From Streptomyces sp. ISL-100 (lineage in GTDB: Bacteria > Actinomycetota > Actinomycetes > Streptomycetales > Streptomycetaceae), in the NCBI RefSeq assembly GCF_018614615.1, contig NZ_JAGGOK010000015.1, positions 24,938 to 88,937 of the forward strand: DNA of 64,000 bases. The letters run 5' to 3'. This document shows, in pieces, positions 16,933-24,879 of the stretch (position 1 is its first letter; each line of letters starts with the position of its first letter). A model generated the notes under the pieces. It was given only the letters and a program-made list of their open reading frames with translations. It was not told the DNA's origin and did not search any database. Made by a program: the position numbers and the translations under genes.

Positions 16933-17289
16933 TCAGCGGCGCGCGAGTTGCCGTTCGCCCTTGGCGCCCGGCTGGTAGGTCAGGCCGTAGTGCTGGAAGA
17001 TCGCTTCCTCCTCCTCGGCGGGCAGTACGTCGTCCGTGCCGATCGAAGGGGCCTTCTTCACGAGTCCCTTGGCGTAGGAGACCTTGAGGTAGGCCGGCCC
17101 GAGGATGGCGTCGTCGAGGGGAACGAAGACCAGGCGCTGGCGGGTGAGGAGACCGGTCCGGACGGTGGCCATGGCCGGTTCGTCGGTGGTGGTGTCCACA
17201 TAGATCGCTTCGAGCAGGCCGATCTTGCGCTGCTTCGGGTCGACGACATCGTGGTTGCGCCACTCTCGGATGTCGGCTGCCTGGATCAT
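16933..17289 (-). CDS. PRC-barrel domain protein (copy 2)
   Basis: 118 residues from ATG 17289 (GGAGGGAGAGGGC upstream). It is nearly identical in plan to the protein of 12191-12547, starting MIQAADIREWRN and ending GERQLARR. Differences are mostly conservative, so both copies look functional. It is inverted relative to copy 1; five predicted genes lie between the two pairs. Confidence 0.85.
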   Translation of the reverse strand: MIQAADIREWRNHDVVDPKQRKIGLLEAIYVDTTTDEPAMATVRTGLLTRQRLVFVPLDDAILGPAYLKVSYAKGLVKKAPSIGTDDVLPAEEEEAIFQHYGLTYQPGAKGERQLARR

Positions 17290-17602
17290 GCCCTCTCCCT
17301 CCTGAGCGGGGCACCAGTCGGTGCCGGCCGTCCCACGGAATGTCGCAGCCGAGCACCTGGATCGGTTGCCCTCCGCCTTTAACCTGCCCCCGCCGACCCC
17401 TGACGCCACGCCCACTCACCCAGTCGGATCCCTGCCTGGGTGTCCCAGTCCCGTGCGACTGCATGGCGGGCGTGGGCTGCCGCAAGACGGGGCTCCCTCA
17501 ACCGCCTCCGCAGAGCGCCACTGCGGCCTCAGTCCCCACCCGAGCTCGCCCCGCAAGCGAGCCGTGGCGTCAGCTGTGTTGCCGCGCCGACCGCTGTACA
17601 AC

Positions 17603-17628
17603 GGCCCCGGCGTATACACGCCGGGGCC
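17603..17628. terminator. perfect 11-bp hairpin, probable terminator
   Basis: GGCCCCGGCGT-ATAC-ACGCCGGGGCC forms an uninterrupted 11-bp stem. It lies in the 17289-17765 gap. No gene is seen in this gap, but an unusually A/T-rich stretch lies at 17655-17715 (for example CCAAAACCAATTTTACC), which may be a promoter or the scar of a mobile element. Confidence 0.6.
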
Positions 17629-17764
17629 GCCCTTCCGGGCGGTTGCACGTGAGAGTGCACCAACCCAAAACCAATTTTACCGTACTACTGCACGATTTCC
17701 GGCGTAACGGGATTTACGGGCAGTGTGGCCCTCGAGCGGCTCGGACACGGCCCCGGGCGCCGCA

Positions 17765-18037
17765 TCAACCGCGCTCTTCTTCTTGAGCCTCCATGCGTCG
17801 AATGCCTTGGTGTGTCAGCGTGACCATGGCGGGCGTATTGCCCGTGGCCCAGTCGACCACGATCAGGTCCTCGCCCACCAGATAAGTGCAGGCAGCAGCC
17901 AGATCCTCTTCGCGGATCCCGAGATCGAGAAGCAGCTGCGCCCCGGTGACACCCAGAAGGCGGTTGCCTTCCGTGGTCTCGTACAGAGCCTGCATGATCT
18001 TCTCGCGGTACGCCTTCCGCTCGGCTAGTGATGCCAT
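17765..18037 (-). CDS. 90-aa winged-helix-like protein
   Basis: From ATG 18037 (CAGGAGGAAGAGAGCGTC upstream). The sequence has the look of a small winged-helix fold: LAERKAYREKIMQALYETTEG, then GVTGAQLLLDLGIREEDLAAACTYLVGEDLIVVDW and LTHQGIRRMEAQEEE. It may bind DNA, or be an orphan effector-binding protein. It is the last gene before tRNA-Gly remnant B, at the inner edge of the left island. Confidence 0.7.
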   Translation of the reverse strand: MASLAERKAYREKIMQALYETTEGNRLLGVTGAQLLLDLGIREEDLAAACTYLVGEDLIVVDWATGNTPAMVTLTHQGIRRMEAQEEERG

Positions 18038-18314
18038 GACGCTCTCTTCCTCCTGAGCGGTGCACGACCGGCGCAAGCTGTCCCGGGGGCAGCCGCAGCC
18101 GTACTCGTACCGGTAACCCTCCGCCTATCCAGCCTGCTCCCGTTCACTCGCGGACGCCACGGTCAGCCACTCCGCGCTCGGTGTCCAATGTCCTGTGCGG
18201 GCACACGGCGGGCGCGGGGTCGCGGGCGGCTGAATCTCGGACCAAGACGTTGCGGCGCTCAACTCGACGCGGCAATAGGCCCCTTGCATCGCGCGAGACG
18301 CACGCGACCCCTGA

Positions 18315-18408
18315 GAGGTCTAGATAACAAACAAGCCCCGGGTCGCTGACCTGGGGCTTTCTCGCGGAGCGGGTGACGAGAATCGAACTCGCGCTCTGAG
18401 CTTGGGAA
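18315..18408. repeat. att remnant B: partial tRNA-Gly 3' half plus its terminator hairpin
   Basis: AGGTCTAGAT, hairpin AAGCCCCGGGTC/GACCTGGGGCTT (18332-18358), then 41 bp (18368-18408) identical to the 3' half of tRNA-Gly at 34919-34959, ending in the anticodon loop at CTTGGGAA. Past this point the sequences differ. It forms the left boundary of the copper island, with the intact tRNA as the right boundary. From here to 18711 I see no gene. Confidence 0.85.
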
Positions 18409-18711
18409 TCAACGGTGCCTGGGAGATCGACATGTGGCCTGACCAGGCAGAATGCGAGTCGAGTGGTCTCTGTGGTGGTGCGAGGACGAGCCTCTGTTGA
18501 CCGTGGTTTACCGCACTGGAGGGCACGGATGGGGCACGGTCAGCATGGAAGTACCGGCTCAGCCGTCTGCTACCGCCACGGAGGGGCAACCCCTCGGTCT
18601 GGGGGGTGACCCTCCGCTCAGCCGTTGCGGACGCAAGTGCCCGCAGAGTGAAGGTGTATCCAGCAGGGCCGGAGTCCATCTCCTCGACGCCCTCAATGCT
18701 GCGCAACGACC

Positions 18712-18747
18712 CGGGGCCCGCCGACGTCGTCGACGGGCCCCGTTTTT
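18712..18747 (+). terminator. hairpin followed by a T run
   Basis: CGGGGCCCGCCGACG pairs with CGACGGGCCCCG (one mismatch) and is followed by TTTTT at 18743-18747, so it reads as a factor-independent terminator on the plus strand. The hairpin may also serve the convergent Cys-rich gene that ends at 18755. Confidence 0.65.
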
Positions 18748-18754
18748 GCCAGTG

Positions 18755-18901
18755 CTATGCGGCCTTGGTCATTGTTTTGCCGCAGCAGCAGCTGGGGTTC
18801 GACTGGCCTGAGCAGGTCGGCGGGGCCGCCTTGGTCACGGTCAGCTCGCACCCGCAGGCTGGGTCGGGGCAGCGGTAGACCTCGCCCTCACGGAATGGCA
18901 T
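18755..18901 (-). CDS. 48-aa Cys-rich metal-binding protein under a CueR-type operator
   Basis: ATG 18901; the product starts MPFREGEVYRC and contains seven Cys: CPDPACGC, one in PTC, and three in a row in NPSCCCGK. The spacing suggests binding of a soft metal, probably Cu(I), like a small metallothionein or rubredoxin-type knuckle. About 47 bp upstream is a MerR-type operator (18949-18978) oriented toward it, so it is probably copper-induced. This kind of short gene is easily missed by annotation. Confidence 0.75.
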   Translation of the reverse strand: MPFREGEVYRCPDPACGCELTVTKAAPPTCSGQSNPSCCCGKTMTKAA

Positions 18902-18948
18902 TGCTCGTTACCTCGCCTTCTTTGCGCTCGTATCCGTCACGAGCGACG

Positions 18949-18978
18949 CTAGAACCTTGCCCCAAGGGCAAGGTCAAG
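18949..18978 (-). promoter_or_regulatory. MerR/CueR-type operator-promoter 1
   Basis: On the minus strand: CTTGACC, then a TTGCCCTTGGGGCAAGG dyad, then TTCTAG. The dyad sits between the -35-like TTGACC and the -10-like element with the long spacing typical of MerR-controlled promoters. It faces the Cys-rich gene at 18755-18901. It is close to three other sites in the island (19438, 27491, 29582). Confidence 0.8.
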
Positions 18979-18981
18979 CCA

Positions 18982-19395
18982 TCAGTCCGTGTCGACGGGG
19001 GCGGCCTCGATGATGTGGCAGATCACGGCGGTCTCGCCGCGGTCGGCGGCCTGGTCCGCGCGGTCGCGGGCGGCCTGAAGGGTCTCGCGCAGGGCCTCCA
19101 GATCGGCGATGCGCTGGTCGATCTCGGCGAGGTGCTCGTCGAGAAGGCCGGTGACCAGGCCGCAGGGCTGCTGGCCTTCGCGCTGCAGGTCGAGAATGCG
19201 CTTGATCTCCTTCAGGCTCAGGCCAAGGGTCTGGGCCTGGCGGATGAAGCGCAGCACGGGCAGGGATTCGTCGTTGTAGGTGCGGTATCCGGAGGGCGTG
19301 CGCTCGGGTGGGTCGATGAGCCCTCCGGCCTCGTAGAGGCGGATGGCCTTGGCGCTCAGTCCGGTCTGCTCGGCGACGCGGCCGACGGTCAGCAT
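18982..19395 (-). CDS. cueR: CueR-like MerR family copper-responsive regulator
   Basis: 137 residues from ATG 19395. The N-terminal MerR helix-turn-helix reads LTVGRVAEQTGLSAKAIRLYEAGGLI, followed by SGYRTYND. A long dimerisation helix follows (EHLAEIDQRIADLEALRETLQAARD). The C-terminus has Cys79 in QQPCGLV and Cys126 in AVICHIIE; the first is not in the classical CxGC arrangement of E. coli CueR, so the metal-binding geometry is of an actinobacterial type. It is divergent from copA and sits between two of its presumed operators. Confidence 0.85.
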   Translation of the reverse strand: MLTVGRVAEQTGLSAKAIRLYEAGGLIDPPERTPSGYRTYNDESLPVLRFIRQAQTLGLSLKEIKRILDLQREGQQPCGLVTGLLDEHLAEIDQRIADLEALRETLQAARDRADQAADRGETAVICHIIEAAPVDTD

Positions 19396-19437
19396 GGCGG
19401 TCGCCCTCCTCGGGGTCTCGGTGCCGTTCCTGCGGGC

Positions 19438-19467
19438 TTGACTCTGCCCTAAGGGCAAGGTTATAGC
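19438..19467 (+). promoter_or_regulatory. MerR/CueR-type operator-promoter 2 (copA operon)
   Basis: TTGACT at 19438, a dyad CTGCCCTAAGGGCAAGG, and TATAGC at 19462-19467, giving a spacer of about 18 bp, longer than the 17-bp optimum as expected for MerR-activated promoters. It lies 43 bp before the copA start and also upstream of the divergent cueR, so it could control both. Confidence 0.85.
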
Positions 19468-19509
19468 GTCCCGGTCCAAGCACCGAAGGCGCACAGGGAC
19501 GAGCACCGC

Positions 19510-21591
19510 ATGACCAGCAGCACCGAGCCGACCACCCAGATACCCGGCCAGAGCGAACCGGCACGGACCGTCGACCTGTCGATCACCGGAATGACCTGCG
19601 CCTCCTGCGCGGCCCGGATCGAGCGGAAGCTGAACAAGCTGCCCGGCGTGAGCGCGTCGGTGAACTTCGCCACCGCAGGCGCCCGCGTCGGCCACGCCGA
19701 GGACGTGACGCCGCAGGACCTGATCGACGTGATCAAGGACATGGGGTACGGGGCAAGCCTGCCCGCCCCGCCTCCCTCCGCCGCGACGGAAGGCCCGGCA
19801 GCCGGCGCCGATGGGTCCGGCGGCGGGTCCGGCGGCGAGGATGAGCGCCATGTGCGGGCGCTGCGGGACCGGCTGCTGGCGTCGATGGTGCTGACGGTGC
19901 CCGTGGTCGTGCTGTCGATGGTGCCTGCGACGCAGTTCCGGTTCTGGCAGTGGCTCGCCTTCGCGCTGGCCTTGCCGGTGGCGCTGTGGGGAGCGTGGCC
20001 GTTCCACCGCGCAGCGATGCTGAACTTGCGGCACCGGGCGGTGACCATGGACACCCTGGTGTCGCTGGGTGTGCTGGCGGCGTGGGTGTGGAGCGTGTAC
20101 GCGCTGTTCCTCGGCGGCGCCGGCGAACCCGGAATGCGGATGGAGGTCTCCCTCCTGCCTCGCTCGGACAGCGGCGAGCACGGCGGTTCGGCGGAGATCT
20201 ACCTGGAGGTGGCCGCGGCGCTGACCGCGTTCATTCTGGCCGGCCGTTACTTCGAGGCGCGCGCCCGCAGGCGGGCCGGGGAGGCGATCCGGGCGCTGAT
20301 GGATCTGGGTGCCAAGGACGTCACCGTCCTGCGCGGTGGGCGTGAGGTACGGGTGCCGATCGAGCGGCTGGCGGTCGGGGACGAGTTCGTCGTACGGCCC
20401 GGCGAGAAGATCGCCACCGACGGGGTGGTGGTCGAGGGCGCCTCGGCGGTGGACGAGTCGCTGCTGACCGGCGAGTCGCTACCGGTGGAGGTCGGCCTCG
20501 GCGACGCGGTGACCGGCGCGACCGTCAACGCCGGTGGGCGACTCGTCGTACGGGCCTCACGGGTGGGTTCCGACACCAAGCTCGCGCAGATCGCCCGCCT
20601 CGTCGAGGAGGCCCAGACCGGCAAGGCGGCCGTGCAGCGGCTGGCCGACCAGATCTCGGCGATCTTCGTCCCCATTGTCATTCTGCTGGCCGTCGAAACG
20701 CTGTTCGGCTGGCTCGTACTCGGCTACCCGGCGGCCGTCGCGCTGACCGCGGCGGTGGCGGTACTCATCATCGCCTGCCCGTGCGCGCTGGGACTCGCCA
20801 CGCCGACCGCCCTGATGGTCGGCACCGGTCGCGGTGCCCAGCTCGGCCTGCTGATCCGTGGGCCCGAGGTGCTGGAGTCCACCCGCCGTATCGACACGAT
20901 CGTGCTGGACAAGACCGGCACCGTCACCGAGGGCCGGATGCGGCTGGCCGACGTGATTCTCACGGAGGGCGCGGACCGCGATGCGGTCCTGCGGCTGGTG
21001 GGCGCCGTCGAGCACGCGAGCGAGCATCCGATTGCCGGGGCCATCGCCGAGGCCGCCGCCGACGAGGTCGGCACCCTGGCGCCCGTCACCGACTTCGCCA
21101 ACCACGCCGGGCGCGGCGTCACCGGCACGGTCGAAGGACGGCTGGTGATCGCCGGCCGAGCGAGCTGGCTCGCCGATCAGTGGAAGCTGACGGTCCCGCC
21201 CTCACTGGCCGAGGCTCAGCGCACGGCGGAGCAGGCCGGTCACACGGTGGTCTTCGCCGCCTGGGACGACCTCGTTCGTGCCGCGTTCGTGGTCGCCGAT
21301 ACGGTCAAGCCGACCAGCGCCGAGGCGGTCGCCCAGTTCAAGGCCGATCTCACCCTGGTCAAGGGTGACTTGCGCGGGGCCGCCGATGCCATCCGCCTCG
21401 CGCGCAAGACCTTGGCCACGATCAAGGGCAACCTCTTCTGGGCCTTCGCCTACAACGTAGCCGCCCTGCCCCTGGCCGCCCTCGGCCTGCTCAATCCCCT
21501 CATCGCCGGAGCCGCGATGGCCTCCTCGTCGGTCTTCGTCGTCACCAACAGCCTGCGGCTGCGCCGCTTCCAGCCCGCCAACCGCGCCTGA
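19510..21591 (+). CDS. copA: CopA-like P1B copper ATPase with an in-frame hinge deletion
   Basis: 693 residues. The N-terminal HMA domain has GMTCASC (about 28-34), the membrane CPC motif is IACPCALG (about residue 420), the phosphorylation site is DKTGTVTEG (Asp about 467), and SEHPIAG is present. At codon 21343 the sequence jumps from SAEAVAQFK directly to [11 protein letters not shown]. Relatives, including the second ATPase at 24880, have about 83 residues here that contain TGDN and GDGxND. These motifs bind Mg-ATP and are essential in characterised P-type ATPases. The reading frame stays open, so either a truncated protein is made with another use or the allele is recently inactivated. 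It is first in a five-gene operon. Confidence 0.85.
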   Translation: MTSSTEPTTQIPGQSEPARTVDLSITGMTCASCAARIERKLNKLPGVSASVNFATAGARVGHAEDVTPQDLIDVIKDMGYGASLPAPPPSAATEGPAAGADGSGGGSGGEDERHVRALRDRLLASMVLTVPVVVLSMVPATQFRFWQWLAFALALPVALWGAWPFHRAAMLNLRHRAVTMDTLVSLGVLAAWVWSVYALFLGGAGEPGMRMEVSLLPRSDSGEHGGSAEIYLEVAAALTAFILAGRYFEARARRRAGEAIRALMDLGAKDVTVLRGGREVRVPIERLAVGDEFVVRPGEKIATDGVVVEGASAVDESLLTGESLPVEVGLGDAVTGATVNAGGRLVVRASRVGSDTKLAQIARLVEEAQTGKAAVQRLADQISAIFVPIVILLAVETLFGWLVLGYPAAVALTAAVAVLIIACPCALGLATPTALMVGTGRGAQLGLLIRGPEVLESTRRIDTIVLDKTGTVTEGRMRLADVILTEGADRDAVLRLVGAVEHASEHPIAGAIAEAAADEVGTLAPVTDFANHAGRGVTGTVEGRLVIAGRASWLADQWKLTVPPSLAEAQRTAEQAGHTVVFAAWDDLVRAAFVVADTVKPTSAEAVAQFKADLTLVKGDLRGAADAIRLARKTLATIKGNLFWAFAYNVAALPLAALGLLNPLIAGAAMASSSVFVVTNSLRLRRFQPANRA

Positions 21592-21633
21592 GCCGCCACG
21601 CGCTCACGCCCGTACGGAAAGAAGGAAAGACCC

Positions 21634-22107
21634 ATGGCCAGTGCCATCAAGCACCGCACCGCTCTCGCCATCGCCGCTGCGATGGTGACCGTGGGCGTCA
21701 CCGCCGTCGTCGCCACCGCGGCGGTCGCGGGCGGCGGCCCCGACACGCCGGCCGCCCCCAACACCGCACCCGCGGCCCCGTCCTCCCCGGCGCCTTCCGC
21801 ATCGCCCACAACTCCCGGCCCGGCGCCCAGCAGCGGCATGCCGGGCAACGGGAACAACGGCATGGACATGGAGATGAGCATGGAGATGCAGATGCAGCTC
21901 GAAGCCATGCGCCGGGGCATGGAAGCCGGGATGGAGATGGGGCCCGGCTCGATGAACAACAGCCAGAAGCCCGGCAATGGCAGCACGCCCGCGCCGAACC
22001 CCACCAACCCCGCACCCAGCACGCCTCCGCAGCAGAACGGCATGGGCGGCATGAACGGCGGCGGCATGGGTGGCATGGGTATGGGCATGGGCATGGGCGG
22101 GATGTGA
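21634..22107 (+). CDS. exported Met-rich protein, probable periplasmic-side copper binder
   Basis: 157 residues. A signal peptide or membrane anchor (ALAIAAAMVTVGVTAVVATAAVAGG) is followed by a Pro/Ala/Ser linker. Two Met-rich blocks come next, NGMDMEMSMEMQMQLEAMRRGMEAGMEMG (quoted in part: MDMEMSMEMQMQ) and a C-terminal Gly-Met repeat ending GMGMGMGMGGM. Clustered thioethers of this kind bind Cu(I) outside the cytoplasm, as in CusF, PcoE or CopC-type proteins. It lacks a recognised folded domain. The gene lies 42 bp after copA and overlaps the next gene. Confidence 0.75.
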   Translation: MASAIKHRTALAIAAAMVTVGVTAVVATAAVAGGGPDTPAAPNTAPAAPSSPAPSASPTTPGPAPSSGMPGNGNNGMDMEMSMEMQMQLEAMRRGMEAGMEMGPGSMNNSQKPGNGSTPAPNPTNPAPSTPPQQNGMGGMNGGGMGGMGMGMGMGGM

Positions 22108-22466
22108 CGGTGGCCGACCTCGACGACGCCGCCGAGGAGCGTGACCGGCGTACGGCCGTACGTGTGGGAGTCGCCGCCGCAAGTCTGGCCGGGGCCACGC
22201 TCCTCACGGCGGCGCTGATCTCCGGTGCCCAGCCGTCAGTGGCAAATGCCGTGCCCGCGGCGGCTGGTACGCAGGACGCGTCCGTCCCGGCCCCCGCCAC
22301 CCCGGCGCCGCCCCAGGCCCAGACCCAGGTGCCGTCTGCTCCGGTGACCCGAAGCAGCGGCAGCGGCTGTGGCTCCGGGAGCAGCACGTCCGGGCCGACC
22401 GCTCCCACCGCCCCGGCAGCGTCTGCTGCACCGACTCCTCCGGTGACGCGTAGCCGTGGCAGTTGA
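22104..22466 (+). CDS. 120-aa exported or membrane-anchored Pro/Ala-rich protein
   Basis: GTG 22104 overlaps the stop of the Met-rich gene. A charged N-terminus (DLDDAAEERDRRTAVRVG) precedes a hydrophobic segment (AAASLAGATLLTAALISG), then a Pro/Ala/Thr-rich tail with a single Cys (SGSGCGSG). No family recognised. Because ApbE is encoded next, I looked for the [S/T]GA[S/T]xx[S/T]-type flavin-acceptor motif: SGAQPS and AGATLLT are near misses only. It may be a linker partner of the reductase system. Confidence 0.55.
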   Translation: MTVADLDDAAEERDRRTAVRVGVAAASLAGATLLTAALISGAQPSVANAVPAAAGTQDASVPAPATPAPPQAQTQVPSAPVTRSSGSGCGSGSSTSGPTAPTAPAASAAPTPPVTRSRGS

Positions 22467-23412
22467 GACCTTTCAGGCGCGGTTTCCGGTCATGGGCAGC
22501 ACCGCCCACCTCCTGGTGACCGGCGGTGAACCGGACCTCTTGGTCTGGGCGCGCTCCCGGCTGGAGGAGCTTGAGTCGCTGTGGTCACGCTTCCGTGCCG
22601 ACAGCGAACTGTGCCGCCTCAACGCCTCGCCCGGCCGCTGGGTGCCGCTGTCCGCGCCGACGACCGCTCTCGTACGCCGTGCCGTACGGGCGTGGGAGGT
22701 GACCGGCGGCCTGTTCGACCCGACCGTGCTGCCCGCCCTGGAAGCTGCGGGCTACAGCCGTACCTTCCCCGAGCTGCACGGCGAGCTGCCACCCGGTTCG
22801 GACCCCGCCCCCGCTCCTGGTTGTGCCGGCATCGAGTTCGCCGACGACGGGCGGGTACGGCTGCCTCCGGGCGTACGCCTGGACCTCGGCGGCATCGGCA
22901 AGGGGTACGCGGCCGACCTCCTCGCGGCTGAGTTGCTGGGGGCCGGGGCCGATGGAGTCTGCGTCAACCTCGGCGGGGACGTACGGGTGGCCGGACGCCC
23001 GCCAGCGGCCGATGCGTGGGTCGTCGCGCTGGAGGACGAGGCCACACCGGGCGACGATCTCGCTTGGCTGGCCCTCACCGATGGCGCGGTCGCGACATCC
23101 ACCCGGGTGCGGCGCCGGTGGCGGCGGCAGGGGCGGGAGTTCCACCACCTGATCGATCCGGCGATTGGTCTGCCCGCCACCAACTCGGTGACCGGCGTCA
23201 CCGTGGTCGCGGCCGAGACGCACTGGGCTGAGGTGCTGGCAAAGGCAGCCCTGATCGCAGGACTCCCCGCCGGGAAAGTGCTGCTGGAGGCACATGGGGT
23301 CGCCGGCCTGCTCGTGAGGGAAGACGGGACGACGCACAGCGCCGGGCCCTGGGAAAGGTATGTGACGTGGACCCCAAACTGTGGTGGTACCTCGCCCGCG
23401 TCGGCGGGCTGA
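22456..23412 (+). CDS. apbE: ApbE family FAD:protein FMN transferase
   Basis: 318 residues from GTG 22456, overlapping the previous gene. It shows the ApbE plan: PVMGSTAHL near the start, LWSRFRADSELCRLN, the LDLGGIGKGYAADLLA motif, VNLGGDVRVAG and the DGAVATSTRVRRRW...HHLIDPAIGLPA region with the Mg ligands. ApbE enzymes attach FMN covalently to Ser or Thr of extracytoplasmic electron-transfer proteins. No lipobox is seen, unlike many bacterial forms. The target protein is not obvious in the window. The start of the reductase gene overlaps its last 46 bp. Confidence 0.9.
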   Translation: MAVETFQARFPVMGSTAHLLVTGGEPDLLVWARSRLEELESLWSRFRADSELCRLNASPGRWVPLSAPTTALVRRAVRAWEVTGGLFDPTVLPALEAAGYSRTFPELHGELPPGSDPAPAPGCAGIEFADDGRVRLPPGVRLDLGGIGKGYAADLLAAELLGAGADGVCVNLGGDVRVAGRPPAADAWVVALEDEATPGDDLAWLALTDGAVATSTRVRRRWRRQGREFHHLIDPAIGLPATNSVTGVTVVAAETHWAEVLAKAALIAGLPAGKVLLEAHGVAGLLVREDGTTHSAGPWERYVTWTPNCGGTSPASAG

Positions 23413-24875
23413 TGTCCTGGTGGCTGCTCTCCGCCACCGTGCTGTGGGGACTGCTCCTGTCGACGCGGGTCCTGGGCCCACGGCCTATTCCGGCGCGCCT
23501 GCTGGACGCGCACCGCTTCCTGTCCGGCCTGAGCCTGGTCTTTCTGACCGTCCATCTTCTCGCGCTGGTTGCCGACTCCTGGGTCGACATCGGCCTGCCG
23601 CAGCTGCTCCTGCCCTTCACCTCCGCTTACCGGCCCGCGGCGGTCGCCTGGGGCGTGGTCTCGCTCTACCTTGTCGCCGCGATCGAGACGACCTCGCTGC
23701 TCAAGGCGCGTATTCCGTACCGGTGGTGGCGCTATGTCCATGCCAGTACGTTCGCTCTCTTCGCCCTCACCACCGTGCACGCCTTCACTGCCGGAACCGA
23801 CACGGCAGCCGTGCGCTGGACCGGGCTCACCGTCGTTGCCGCCGTCGCCTTCCTCGCCATCTACCGGCTGCTGATCGGCCGCCGCGCGCCCGAGATGGCC
23901 GGCGCCGCGCGACCCGCAGTCACCCCCGACGTGCCAGGGTCCCGGCCCGTCGTTGTTCAGGAGTTGCGGCCGGTGGCCGACGGCGTCGTACTTGTCGAAC
24001 TCGTTGCCGTGGACGGCGGTCGGCTCGCCCCCTGGGAGCCCGGCGCCCACGTCGACCTCACCTTGCCCTCCGGCCGGGTCCGACCGTACTCGCTGTGCGG
24101 CGACCCCGCCGACCGGGAGACGTACCGCATCGCCGTACGGCACGCGCCTGATGGGCGCGGCGGGTCGGCGGAGGTCCACGCGCTGCGAGTGGGTCTGCGG
24201 ATCGGGGTGAGCCGGCCCCGCAACAGGTTCCCGCTCGTCCTGGCCGACCACTACCTGTTCATCGCCGGCGGCATCGGCATCACGCCGCTCTTGCCCATGG
24301 TCCGCGCGGCGGCCGCGGCAGGCCGAGACTGGAGCTTGCTCTACGGGGGCCGGTCCCGCGCCTCGGTGGCCTTCGCCGACGAACTCCGCACCCTCGGCGC
24401 CGACCGCGTCCACATCATCCCCGAGGACACACACGGGCTTCTCGATCTCGCCACCGCGCTCGCCGGAACCCCGCCGGGAGCCGCCGTCTACTGCTGCGGC
24501 CCCGAACCGCTCATCACCGCCGTCGAACAGGCTATGGCCGCGGACTTCCCCGACCGGCACCTGCACACCGAACGCTTCGGGGCGCTACTTCAAGCCGCGC
24601 CCGCCGCAAGAGCGTTCGAGGTCGAGCTGCGGCGCACCGGTCACGTCCTTCCCGTACCGCCCGACCGCACCCTGCTGGAAGCGATCCGCCAAGTCGTCCC
24701 CGAAACAGCCGCCTTCTGCGAGGAGGGCTTCTGCGGCACGTGCGAGCTGCGCGTCCTGGACGGCACGCCCGACCACCGCGACACCGTGCTGGCCGACAGC
24801 GAGCGCCATCGCCGCGATGTCATCTACCCCTGCGTGTCCCGGGCGCACAGCCCACGGCTGGTCGTGGATCTGTGA
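23367..24875 (+). CDS. fusion of a ferric-reductase-like membrane domain with a ferredoxin-NAD(P)H reductase
   Basis: 502 residues. Residues 1-170 hold about five to six membrane helices with His pairs in the second and fourth regions (HRFLSGLSLVFLTVHLLAL, WWRYVHASTFALFALTTVHAF), as in heme-b ferric reductases. Residues 185-390 form an FNR-type flavin/NAD(P) domain (RPYSLCGDP, GGIGITPLLPMV, YCCGPEP). Residues 410-502 are a plant-type [2Fe-2S] ferredoxin domain (CEEGFCGTC and a later YPC). Electrons could flow from NAD(P)H via flavin and [2Fe-2S] to heme in the membrane. In this copper operon a cupric reductase is the simplest inference. The arrangement reverses the usual order of soluble VanB/PDR reductases. 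Confidence 0.85.
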   Translation: MDPKLWWYLARVGGLMSWWLLSATVLWGLLLSTRVLGPRPIPARLLDAHRFLSGLSLVFLTVHLLALVADSWVDIGLPQLLLPFTSAYRPAAVAWGVVSLYLVAAIETTSLLKARIPYRWWRYVHASTFALFALTTVHAFTAGTDTAAVRWTGLTVVAAVAFLAIYRLLIGRRAPEMAGAARPAVTPDVPGSRPVVVQELRPVADGVVLVELVAVDGGRLAPWEPGAHVDLTLPSGRVRPYSLCGDPADRETYRIAVRHAPDGRGGSAEVHALRVGLRIGVSRPRNRFPLVLADHYLFIAGGIGITPLLPMVRAAAAAGRDWSLLYGGRSRASVAFADELRTLGADRVHIIPEDTHGLLDLATALAGTPPGAAVYCCGPEPLITAVEQAMAADFPDRHLHTERFGALLQAAPAARAFEVELRRTGHVLPVPPDRTLLEAIRQVVPETAAFCEEGFCGTCELRVLDGTPDHRDTVLADSERHRRDVIYPCVSRAHSPRLVVDL

Positions 24876-24879
24876 CACC

